A stretch of DNA of 18,480 bases from NCBI GenBank assembly GCA_014904985.1, contig MU129333.1:9002-27481 (forward strand), written 5' to 3'. This document shows, piece after piece, positions 8,140-16,911 of the stretch. The notes beneath the pieces are model-generated. The model worked only from the letters and a program-made list of their open reading frames with translations, had not been told where the DNA came from and did no database searches. This DNA is from Hydnum rufescens UP504 (lineage: Eukaryota; Basidiomycota; Agaricomycetes; Cantharellales; Hydnaceae). The position numbers and the translations under genes are program-made. The stretch's first letter is position 1; every line of letters begins with the position of its first letter.

Positions 8140-10145
8140 CTTGAGCTTGGTGGTGGTCGCAAGGGCCACCATCATAAGTACCTCTTTGGTCACAATTCCA
8201 GGGAGCAGTACCACATTTGTGATGCAAACCTTGAACTTGTGATGGTGGTTGAGTGTGTGAGCACTGATGGTTTTGCCCTCAAGCCATATGTCATCTTCAA
8301 GGCCAAACAACTTTGGCATTTGTGGTTTGAGGCAGCAGGGGCTGAGCATGCCTCTGGGTATGTATGGTGTATGCTCCACTCTTGTCAATCACTGATGTCA
8401 AGGACACTAGTATTGGAGTGTCAGATAATGGGTGGATTGACAATGACCACTGCGAAAAATGGCTCACCCACACATTTCTCCCCCAAGCCTGGGCATGAAA
8501 TACATCAGGAAAAAAGATTCTCATTATCTGCAATGGTCATGGATCACACTGTGCTGGCAACCTTCTATTCATGGCTCACCACCATGATATCTTGATCTTC
8601 AAGCTGCCACCCCACTGCATGCACTGTCTCCAGCCCCTAGATGTTGCTATTTTCAGACCCTTCCAAACAATATTTTCCAACAAAGTGGATGAGTATGTCG
8701 AGTCACACAAGCAGGGCCTTTCAAAGACCTCATTTGTTGCAATCTATTTGGATTCTCGTGATGAGGCATTCAGTAGCAGTACAATCTGTGCAGCTTTCTG
8801 CAAATGCAGAATAAATCCCTTCAACCTGGATATCTTCAGTGAAGCTGACTTTGCACCAAGTCAAGCCACATCTACTGTTGCATCTTCTCATCTACCTTCT
8901 TCCTTCCCTGTCAGGTCAGAAGAATGGGAACAGGTATCAGCTGGGGTGGATACAGAATCAGAGGACAACAATGAAGCTCACTTTGACACCCAGGAACACA
9001 CCAATGACAGTGCCATGGGTCCCTTGACACTCCCCCCATTGTACAACCATCATACCATTGCCACCATTGCCATGGACCCCCCAGCTCCCATATCAATCCC
9101 AAAACACATCTCCTCGAGTCTCTTGAAAGATGAACTCATCAGGATCACACAGGAGCTGCAAAATAAAAACCAAAAATTGCAAGATGCTGTGGAAAAGGCC
9201 AACATGCATGCAGTCATTGCAGGTTGGCAGTATTCTCAGCTGCAGAAACAAGTTAATACAAAGAATAACACACCTGAAACCTCATGCCAGTCATTCTCCA
9301 CCACAGTGTGTGTTTTGAACACCTCTGATGCCTTGGCAATTATTGCCACTGAGAGGGCCACTGAATCGGCTAGGGCACAACAGAAGGAGCTGGAGAGGGA
9401 GGAAAAAACACAGAAGGCAGAGGAGGCACATGTTGCAAAGGCCAAGAAGGCAGTCCTTAGATGGGTTACTGCAGTGGTCAAGATTGTCAGGGAACATGAG
9501 GATCTCAAAATGAAGAGACTCACCTGGGAAGAAAAAGAGCAAGTGGCTCAGGTGGCAAAGGAGACAAAGGCCCATCTTGCTCAGGAAGCAAAGGCCGCAA
9601 AGGCAGCAAAGGCAGCTGCAAAGCAGCTAGACAAGGAGGAGAAACAGTGAAGAAAGGTGGGGGGGACTGCACAGCAGAAAGCAGAGAAGGTGGTGTCTCA
9701 TGGAAAGAGGAAGAGGGTCACAGAAGAGGATGAGGCCAATGGTGACAAGGAGAATGAATGTGCACCACCAGACTCACCAGATAAGCACCACCAGACTATC
9801 TCACTACAAACAGGGATACCAGGCCTGTCTCATTCTCAACCTCATCCATGGCCATGATGGATTGGAGCTCACATCAACTTGACAGAACCTGTTAGTATCA
9901 CCAATGGATCAGCACTCAGATATGCAACCCACAATATGGCTACATATCCAGGTCCACCCCTGCCTCTGGTTCATATTAGTACACCTAGGGACACATCAGA
10001 TGATGACATTGCACAGGTTTTGCTGGAACTGGGGGGAGGGCAATGAACAAAGGAAAAATGGCAATTATGCAGGTTGCCAAACTCAATGGACCCAGAATGG
10101 GTGCTTGATGTGGATTCCTCCTACTGCCATCAATTTTGCATATAA
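8140..10145 (+). pseudogene. pogo/Tigger-type (DDE_1) transposase, N-terminally truncated pseudogene
   Basis: The sequence enters at GGGRK, a motif before the DDE core, so the DNA-binding region and first catalytic Asp are missing. ANLELVMVVECVSTDGFALK and PYVIFKAK follow. A frameshift near 8360 moves to the frame of 8571, where SDNGWIDN, ICNGHGSH, KLPPHCMHCLQPLDV appear. The second catalytic Asp (usual DGHGSH) is Asn, codon 8532-8534; the third Asp (8640) is present. In-frame TGA stops lie at 8496, 9648, 9855 and 10044, and the final stop is TAA at 10143. The C-terminal part (9127-9720) is long, charged and Ala/Lys/Glu-rich, probably a coiled coil, with KRKR near 9703. The family is clear; the element's ends are not seen. 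Confidence 0.85.
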
Positions 10146-10278
10146 TCCCTTATAATTTTTACAGCTTGTTTATAGTATCATTTCCAACATTGTTGCCAAG
10201 TTTGAGCCTGAATGGAGCCCTCTGTCATGTACAAGATGGATTTTTGTCACTTTGTGGCAATTACCCCATAAGTAATAG

Positions 10279-10430
10279 TATGGGTGGTATGAGGTGTGTA
10301 TGGGTGGTATGAGGTGTGTATGGGTGGTATGAGGTGTGTATGGGTGGTATGAGGTGTGTATGGGTGGTATGAGGTGTGTATGGGTGGTATGAGTGTGTAT
10401 GGGTGGTATGAGGTGTGTATGGGTGGTATG
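10279..10430 (+). repeat. 20-bp minisatellite, about 7.5 copies
   Basis: The unit ATGGGTGGTATGAGGTGTGT repeats head to tail with near identity; one copy is 19 bp. It leads directly into the related compound repeat to the right. Confidence 0.92.
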
Positions 10431-11525
10431 GGGGTTAGGAGGGGTATGGGGGTATGGGATAGGAGGATATCATGGTTATGGTATGGCATGGTATGGGTTA
10501 GGTGGGTATGGGATGGAATGGATGGTATGGTATGGTATGAGGTTGGGCGGTATGGGGTATGGGATGGAATGGATGGTATGGGATAGGAGGATATCATGGT
10601 TATGGTATGGTATGGTATGGGAATTAGGTGGGTATGGGATAGGAGGATATCATGGTTATGGTATGGTATGGTATGGGATTAGGTGGGTATGGGATAGGAG
10701 GATATCATGGTTATGGTATGGTATGGTATGGGATTAGGTGGGTATGGATGGAATGGATGGTATGGTATGGTATGGGGTTGGGTGGGTATGGGGGTATGGG
10801 ATGGAATGGATGGTATGGTATGGGGTATGGGATGGGGATATCATGGTTATGGTATGGTATGGAATGGATGGTGTAGATGGTATGGGTGGTATGGATGGAA
10901 TGGATGGTATGGTATGGTATGGGTTGGGTGGGTATGGGGTATGGGATGGAATGGATGGTATGGTATGGGGTATGGGATGGGGATATCATGGTTATGGTAT
11001 GGTATGGAATGGATGGTGTAGATGGTATGGGTGGTATGGATGGAATGGATGTATGGTATGGTATGGGGTTGGGTGGTATGGGGTATGGGATGGAATGGAT
11101 GGTATGGTATGGGGTATGGGATGGGGATATCATGGTTATGGTATGGTATGGAATGGATGGTGTAGATGGTATGGGTGGTATGGATGGAATGGATGGTATG
11201 GTATGGTATGGGTTGGTGGGTATGGGGGTATGGGATGGAATGGATGGTATGGTATGGGGTTGGGTGTGTATGGGGTATGGGATGGGGATATCATGGTTAT
11301 GGTATGGTATGGAATGGATGGTGTAGATGGTATGGGTGGTATGGATGGAATGGATGGTATGGTATGGGGTTGGTGTGTATGGGGTATGGGATGGGGATAT
11401 CATGGTTATGGTATGGTATGGAATGGATGGTGTAGATGGTATGGGTGGTATGGATGGTATGGATGGTATGGTATGGGGTTAGGTAGGTGGTTAGGTAGTT
11501 GGAGGTTGGGGTTGGAGGTTGGAGG
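10431..11525 (+). repeat. G-rich, C-poor compound minisatellite with higher-order units
   Basis: GGTATGG/GGATGG variants make up the tract. The landmark GATATCATGGTTATGG recurs at 10466, 10590, 10646, 10701, 10837, 10982, 11126, 11287 and 11396, so the later higher-order unit is about 110-160 bp, often 145. The plus strand has almost no cytosine except the one in each GATATC. Long open frames on both strands (for example 10738-11667 plus and 10711-11403 minus) result from this composition and are not called as genes. A 13-base T run at 11541-11553 follows. Confidence 0.92.
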
Positions 11526-11728
11526 TTGGATGGTTGGAGGTTTTTTTTTTTTTGAAAATTACAAAAAGACTTGTGTCTGGGAAAGTATTTTGCATTTTTC
11601 TCCACAACTAAGGTTACACAGGTTCTGTCACCACCACCATACTCAGGGGGACCAGGGCTACAATTAATTTTTTGCTTACATAATCAAAAAAGCGGATATT
11701 ATAGCACTAATTGGAGGTTGGGTCATAG

Positions 11729-11810
11729 GGTGGTGCTAGCCTAGTGGTTAAAAGGCACCTTGAGTCTGATTACAAATTCCTGTTATGGGGATGCAGGTTC
11801 AAACCCCACC
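11729..11810 (+). other. tRNA-derived sequence, probable SINE head or decayed tRNA
   Basis: GGTGGTG...CCCCACC can form an acceptor-like pairing. An A-box-like TAGCCTAGTGG (11737-11747) and a B box GGTTCAAACCC (11796-11806) have the spacing of a type-1/2 tRNA gene. The T arm (GCAGG, TTCAAAC, CCCAC) looks like GCGGG/CCCGC with each CpG changed to CpA. The anticodon arm does not fold cleanly, so I call it tRNA-derived rather than a functional tRNA. Confidence 0.5.
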
Positions 11811-11963
11811 AAATGCAACATTTCTTTTGAAGCATTAGGGGCTGTGTCTGATGTATCAGACCATGGTAACTTACAGGCTGCATGTATTAATTAAAGGTGG
11901 TACCATACCATGTTTGATATATCCATACTACAACATGGGCTGAAAACAAACATCCCTCATATG

Positions 11964-11993
11964 GCCACACACCCACTGCAGTGGGTGTGTGGC
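11964..11993 (-). repeat. Hairpin A of array 2, no intron after it
   Basis: GCCACACACCCAC/GTGGGTGTGTGGC is a perfect stem. On the minus strand a donor-like GAG|GGATGT follows, but no hairpin B or acceptor is present, so the second array-2 unit is truncated here. Confidence 0.75.
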
Positions 11994-12113
11994 TCTCTGT
12001 TTCCCTGCTCTTCTTTGCTGTGCCTTCCTGTGCATGTTGCTGTTCTTTGTTTGGTTGCATGGTGCCATTCACATGATTGTGCACAGGGTTGTTCATTGGC
12101 AGGAGATCTTGCC

Positions 12114-12218
12114 CTAGAATCTGAAATAAAGCATTAGTTAAACATTTAAAACCTGGGCAAAAAGAGCAGCAAGTACTGCTCTTTTTGCCCATTTGTAGCT
12201 ATGGAGGAAAATACTTAC
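12114..12218 (-). other. Intron-like unit 11 (array 2) with hairpin A at 12226-12257
   Basis: Minus strand: donor ATAAG|GTAAGTA at 12218, hairpin B at 12155-12190 with outer stem GGGC/GCCC, branch AACTAAT at 12133-12137, acceptor TTCTAG ending at 12114 (a TTTCAG lies seven bases inside). Length 105. This is the best match of all to a canonical fungal intron. Hairpin A is a perfect stem with no CpG. Confidence 0.75.
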
Positions 12219-12319
12219 CTTATATGACCACACACCCACAGTAGTGGGTGTGTGGTCCCATTTCCTTGTTTGTCTGGGGTTGCCTTCCTGTTATGGTAGA
12301 GTCTGACAAGCTGAAAACT

Positions 12320-12579
12320 CAACTCCAGAAATTGCCGGAATCCAAAAGGTGCCTAAGTGCCAGCACAGCAAGCATGATATGAGTGAACAATAGAGATATT
12401 AATGAGCCATGGATATTGGATAATAAATATTTTGCCCCAAAAATGATGGAGAACAATAATAATAAGGTAGACTTCCATGAGGCACTATATGCCAACATTG
12501 CAAAGCAGATTGGATCATTTCCATGGGCCAGAATTGGCCAAATTTGAATATGTTGGTCGTATATATGCATATACCTTGG
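12320..12579 (+). repeat. Left arm of ~260-bp inverted repeat, with unidentified degraded coding segment
   Basis: This is the inverted partner of 13919-14180, clearly similar along its whole length with scattered substitutions and a small indel. On the plus strand both arms read NNRDINEPWILDNKYF, then VDFHEALYAN, then IGSFPWARI. An in-frame TGA precedes VNNRD (MI*VNN) in each copy. The conserved reading suggests a real former protein that I do not recognise. The opposite strand is also open (96 codons) and hydrophobic, but probably a shadow. Confidence 0.7.
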
Positions 12580-12581
12580 AT

Positions 12582-12699
12582 GATCTATTATTTTAGATGT
12601 TCTGGCCATTTTTCAATTTCTGAGACCTTCAATTGCCTATTTAGGCAATTGAGGGTGTCAGAAATTGAAAAATGGCTGGAACATCTAAAATAATAGATC
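12582..12699. repeat. 118-bp foldback palindrome (MITE-like)
   Basis: GATCTATTATTTTAGATGTT at the left is mirrored by AACATCTAAAATAATAGATC at the right, and the arms pair almost throughout to the centre CAATTGCCTATTTAGGCAATTG (12630-12651). Arms are about 57 bp with a few mismatches. It starts two bases after the left arm of the large inverted repeat and is absent beside the right arm. Confidence 0.85.
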
Positions 12700-13335
12700 G
12701 CTGTAAGCAGGATGGTTATCAACCAATCCAACTACTGTCCATGTCATTGAGGAGAGGACAAATGAAGGGAGCCATGGGGACAATTCAAATATTCAGGTCC
12801 GGGAAAATGAAGGTCTTTTAGGATAATAGAAAATCCCAATGAACAGTGATTGCTCAAAGGAATAGATCAGTGTCACAAAATAAAGATGTCAAGGCCACAC
12901 CCTGAAGTCATCCTCTTGACTATTCAGTCTTAATGCGGCTGTACAGTCTTGACAAGTGGGAAATCTCCTCCAAACAGCAGCAATACTTCAGTGCCTCAGA
13001 CTGTGATAGGGGGAAAAACCAACTATTTACATGCCCCCTCCCCTTTATATACATTCCAGACCACAATTCAAAATTCCGGAAGAAAAGCGGAGATAAGGGA
13101 AGCATAATGAAAAAGAAATGAAGTCAAAAGCTTCAAAACTGGTGGAGATATTCAAGAATCAAGTGAAAAAGAGACAAAAAACACTTTACAAGGCATTCCT
13201 CCCTTGAAACTGGATAGATTCCCTTAAGGAAAGGTGGAATAGGTCGCCCTGAGTGCTCTTTGCATCGGAATTAAGAGGGCCGGAACCAATTTGTCATTTG
13301 TGTTGGTGGAGCAAGGGGGGAGTCATGAGGAAGGG
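12700..13335. other. No recognised gene
   Basis: The stretch is A-rich on the plus strand. It contains a 62-codon open frame at 12933-13121 with no recognisable motif, and nothing else I can support. Confidence 0.4.
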
Positions 13336-13339
13336 GTTG

Positions 13340-13670
13340 TCTTGTGAAAAATGGAGTTCTCGTCCGTTCATTTTTCCCTTGGTACCGTTCAATGCGCATT
13401 TTTAACAGCTTTCAGGGCATGGTACTTGCGAACGAATTTGATAAGAATTGGCTTTGAAAATAAAGAAATACTCCTTTAGAGTATGAATCATGGAAAGATA
13501 TTGTTACAGGAACCGCAGTTTTGATTCGTTCGTTTTGTGTTTAATACCATTAGATAGGTACGATTCGTATCTTTCTGGGCGCGGTTGTTTTGAGTCGATC
13601 CGATCAAAACTGACGGAGAAATTCGAAAAATACTCCTTTAGAGTGACATAATCCCTTTTTGAATCATGTG
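13340..13670 (+). repeat. ~160-bp tandem repeat, locus 1 (about two copies)
   Basis: Copies begin near GGTACCGTTCAATGCG (13381) and AATACCATTAGATAGG (13546). Each carries TTTCTGGGCGCGGT-type and AAACTGACGGAGAAATTC-type blocks, or variants, and ends with ACTCCTTTAGAGT. The same blocks appear at 15250-15670. Confidence 0.7.
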
Positions 13671-13918
13671 ACGGGTCTGTGGGTCCAGAACGAAGGCCAG
13701 GCACAGTCCGCGTCATTACATAATCACAATTCTTCGCCCTTAAGGCAAAGGAACAACATGGAATGATGGGTTTCGGATGTATAGAATTTGGATTGTTTCT
13801 CCAATGAATGAACAGCTTGAAAATTAAGGATTGGATGGATGATCAATTTGTTTGTTTGGTTGTAAAATTGGCCTCAGATGGTGTTTCTATGGTGTAGGGA
13901 TTTATCCCTCCAACATCG

Positions 13919-14180
13919 CCCATGGTATATGTGTATATACAACCAACATATTCAAATTTGGCCCAATTCTGGCCCATGGAAATGATCCAATCCATTTTGC
14001 AACATTGGCATATAGTGCCTCATGGAAGTCTACCTTATTATTATTGTTCTCCATCATTTTTGGGGAAAAATATTTATTATCCAATATCCATGGCTCATTA
14101 ATATCTCTATTGTTCACTCATATCATGCTTGCCATGCTGGCACTTAGGTGCCTTTTGGATTCCAGCAATTGCCAGAGTTG
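13919..14180 (-). repeat. Right arm of inverted repeat, unidentified degraded coding segment continuing upstream
   Basis: On the minus strand the frame WQLLESKRHLSASMASMI*VNN continues into NNRDINEPWILDNKYF and MMENNNNKVDFHEALYANVA as in the left arm. Upstream (14180-14240) the same frame extends as DSHRSSQSFFYSGRED, beyond the repeated part, so this arm preserves more of the ancestral gene. Interruptions I checked are TGA. I cannot name the protein. The plus strand is also open for 117 codons from 13852. Confidence 0.65.
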
Positions 14181-14240
14181 GGTTGCATCTTCCCTACCAC
14201 TATAGAAGAAGGATTGGGAGCTCCGATGACTGTCAAATCA

Positions 14241-14829
14241 AACTCTGGTTCAGCCAGTGTGTAGATGGGAGACTGTATTTCTGTTTTTATTCAATGGGCT
14301 GGTTCGCTCTGATGGTTGATCACTCTCTAACAAGTTGTGTATGGTATTCAGTGATGGTAAGGTGATGGTATGGACTAGCTATAGTCAATGATATATCGTG
14401 GGATGCTTGTGAAAGGCTTATATGTGTTGTATTGAACTGTTTACTGCTATTTGTGTGACCTATTTGTGTCCTCCTGGTCAAAATGCGGATTCTAAAGAGG
14501 GTACTAGACTAGTTTAAGCTTGATTCAGTGTGTCAATGTGTTTCTTTCTTCTTCTGACTTGACTTTGTTATTACTCACCTTTCCTTGGATGTCCAGCAAC
14601 TCTAACCTTAGGTCCTGCAACTATCCTTGGCTTAGTATTTCGCATAGAGGGCTTCCAGTGACTTCAACCTTGTATATGACTTAGCTCCAGATGGCTTTCA
14701 GATCAGTACTCTCTTCAGATGCAAGCAGATTTGTAGACAGTAGTATATTCCAGTAGTGAGAAGATGGGGGGATACAGGAAAATCTACCAGCTTTTATACC
14801 TTTCTGAAGGTGGCTGTGTTTAAAGAATA
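14241..14829. other. No recognised gene
   Basis: Mixed-composition DNA without a supported reading frame or repeat. The left end may hold further remnants of the unidentified minus-strand segment, but the frame is too broken to follow. Confidence 0.35.
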
Positions 14830-15070
14830 TGACTCACTCCTAGGTGAGTCATATGTGAGAACAATAGGGTTGTCAAGGAGGGTGAGTCATTCATAAGGTG
14901 GTTGCATGATAGGTGAGTCATTCATAAAGGGTTGTCAAGGAAGGTGAGTCATTCATAAACAGAACAAAAGGGTAGCTAAGAAGGTGTTATCTTTCATAAA
15001 GTGGTTGCAAGGAAGGTGAGTCATTCATAAACAGAACAAAAGGGTAGTCAAGGAGGTGTTATCTTTCTTA
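14830..15070 (+). repeat. Minisatellite with clustered TGAGTCA motifs
   Basis: GGTGAGTCATTCATAA recurs at 14881, 14911, 14943 and 15015. Segments AACAGAACAAAAGGGTAG and GGTGTTATCTTTC are duplicated. TGAGTCA occurs at 14845, 14883, 14913, 14945 and 15017, and TGACTCA at 14830, which with 14845 forms a near-palindrome. TGASTCA is the recognition sequence of Gcn4/AP-1-type bZIP proteins; regulatory use here is unproven. Confidence 0.75.
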
Positions 15071-15149
15071 TCTGTGGGGTTCTAGAAGTTATTTGTGGCA
15101 ATGGGAGATGAAATCAAAGGATATTTCTGAGTTCTTGGAGATTAATTTA

Positions 15150-15225
15150 TTTGTAGTCCAGTGGTTAAGATGTTTTTGTTGCTGGTTGATAATGGGGACA
15201 AGTGCATGGGATGGGATTCGATGCA
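15150..15225 (+). other. Second tRNA-like sequence (A and B boxes)
   Basis: TAGTCCAGTGGTTAAGA resembles an A box and the start of the 11737 copy (TAGCCTAGTGGTTAA). GGGATTCGATGC about 50 bases later resembles a B box. The acceptor pairing is poor, so this is a tentative pol III promoter relic. Confidence 0.3.
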
Positions 15226-15249
15226 GAAACAACAGTTTGCATCCGTAAT

Positions 15250-15670
15250 AGATGTTCTTGGTATCATTCGATGCGGATTTTTAACAGCTTTCTGGGCGCG
15301 GTAGTTCCGAGCAGATCTGGTGTAAACTGACAGAGAAATTCATTTTTTACTGATGGGTGTTGATTCTGATAGTAATATCATTCTGTAGAGTTCAGTTTTG
15401 ATCTGTTCTTCGTGTGCTCAGTACCATTGGATGCGGACTTTTTATATCTTTCCAGGCGCGGTTGTTCCGAGAGGATTGAATGCGAACTGATGGAGAAATT
15501 TGTTTTTTACTGAAAATCCCGGATTTTGACAGTAATATTGGTCTGGAGAGTGCATGTTTGGTCCGTTCGACTTGTGTTTGGTACCATTCGAAAGGTGTGA
15601 ATCATGGCTTTCCGAGAGTTATATGGGCGTACCTCTCCGATCAAAACTGATGGAGTAATCAAACGAACTC
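15250..15670 (+). repeat. ~160-bp tandem repeat, locus 2 (about 2.5 copies)
   Basis: Copies start near 15260, 15420 and 15580. They share blocks like ACCATTCGATGCGGATTTTT, CTTTCTGGGCGCGGT, AAACTGACRGAGAAATT and GACAGTAATATTGGTCTGG. They match locus 1 at 13340-13670. CpG content is higher than in flanking DNA. Confidence 0.75.
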
Positions 15671-15869
15671 TGTTTTCATGCATAGCCGTAATTAATTTCA
15701 TAATAGGTCACATGATCATTCCAATGGCTGGGATCAATGGATATTTGCATTTTCTGATACTGGATGTTTTTATCTTCCACACCACATACACCCACCAGAC
15801 CCAAACAGGGAATCACCTAGAAAGGCAACCACAAAGGACCACACACCTGCAGTGGTGTGTGGTCAAAAG

Positions 15870-15973
15870 GTATGTTTTTTAAAATACTACTAGATACAAC
15901 TGTGCAAAAAGAGCAGCAAAAGCTGCTCTTTTTGTGCTGCTTTGAACTTGTTCACTAACACATGGCCTTTCAG
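15870..15973 (+). other. Intron-like unit 12 (array 3) with hairpin A at 15837-15864
   Basis: Donor AAAAG|GTATGT at 15870, hairpin B at 15905-15934 (CAAAAAGAGCAGC, loop AAAA), CTAAC at 15955-15959, acceptor TTTCAG ending at 15973. Length 104. Hairpin A is shortened on its right side (CACACCTGC opposite GGTGTGTGG). Confidence 0.72.
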
Positions 15974-16213
15974 ATAGATCATGACCTGGTCCTAGGGACC
16001 AGTTGAAAATCAGCCAAATGACAAGGGCCTGACCTGCCAGGGCCCAAACAGGACCATGCCAGCCAACAACACAAGAAAGAAGACTGCAACAACATGATGA
16101 ACACAATGAATGCAACAAGTGTGATGAATGTGACCATGACAGATGACAACATGCCCAGTGAGTGGCTGCACAAACCCCACACCTGCTATGGCAGGTGTGT
16201 GGTTCTCTATGAG

Positions 16214-16315
16214 ATGAGTCCCCCCCTCCAATATATCCAGCCACACAAAAAGAGCAGTGAAAGCTGCTCTTTTTGTGCTGGTTTTAATTTCCAACTAACA
16301 TAAATATTCTTCTAG
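16214..16315 (+). other. Intron-like unit 13 with hairpin A at 16177-16202, donor mutated
   Basis: By alignment the donor is GAG|ATGAGT at 16214, with GT changed to AT. Hairpin B at 16244-16277 (GAGCAGT opposite GCTGCTC, one T-G pair), CTAAC at 16295-16299 and acceptor TTCTAG ending at 16315 are intact. Length 102. Hairpin A is a perfect CACACCTGC/GCAGGTGTG stem. Confidence 0.65.
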
Positions 16316-16555
16316 GTTATCACCTGCCCTCTTACCCACAAAATGAAGAACCACTCAACAAGAATGAATGGAATGGATGCCCACCAAACGAACCCCAAGG
16401 CCCTCAAAACAACAGCCCATGACACAAACATGTGCCAAACAAAAACCACATGGGCAAAGAAGGACCACCCACCAGCAAAGACACAAAATGAAGCAGAGCT
16501 AACAAGTAGCCCCAGGAGCCACACACCCACTGTGGCAGGTGTGTGGTACTTCAAG

Positions 16556-16657
16556 ATAAGTTTTTACTTTTTATTTATTTTTCTGGTGCAAGAAGAGCAG
16601 TGTAAGCTGCTCTTCTTGCAATACTTTAATATTTAACTAACACATTTATTCTTCTAG
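16556..16657 (+). other. Intron-like unit 14 with hairpin A at 16519-16546, donor mutated
   Basis: By alignment the donor is AAG|ATAAGT at 16556, again GT to AT. Hairpin B at 16587-16620 uses the AAGAAGAG/CTCTTCTT stem variant. CTAAC is at 16637-16641 and the acceptor TTCTAG ends at 16657. Length 102. The preceding exon (16316-16555) is 240 nt and open in one frame. Hairpin A has two mismatches from decay of CpG in opposite senses. Confidence 0.65.
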
Positions 16658-16911
16658 ATCTTGGACTTGAACTCTGCATGAACCCCCAAGACCAAACCCA
16701 CCACCCAAAACCCCGTGACCACAAGCCCACTGCCTGGAACCTGGCCCTCCCAATCCCGCTGGGCAAAGCCCCATGATCCCAAAACTGCTGAACAGAGCCC
16801 CACAAGCCAAACCCCCTGAATGAAACCACAGAATGGGGTCCCCCCAAGTGGAGCCCCAGCCAATGATGGACATATGAACCACACCCACCCCAGCAGGTGT
16901 GTTCATTTACA

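Noticed and set aside
10279..11525. Telomere tract
   Set aside because: The units are GGTATGG and GGATGG variants, not the TTAGGG usual in most filamentous fungi, and the tract is internal with other elements on both sides.
10738..11667. 309-codon plus-strand frame rich in Met, Gly, Tyr and Trp, with a 230-codon Pro/His/Ser/Ile-rich frame on the other strand
   Set aside because: Both lie wholly or largely within the minisatellite and stay open because the repeat lacks stop codons.
12319..12609. 96-codon minus-strand hydrophobic frame, matched by 13852-14205 plus
   Set aside because: It is antisense to the better-supported reading in the inverted-repeat arms, and its conservation follows from the duplicated DNA.
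4339..16904. Recurring peptide HTPAxAGVW in many frames
   Set aside because: It is the translation of hairpin A. Because the DNA is palindromic the peptide appears on both strands, the frame at the hairpin differs between exons, and exon lengths are often not multiples of three.
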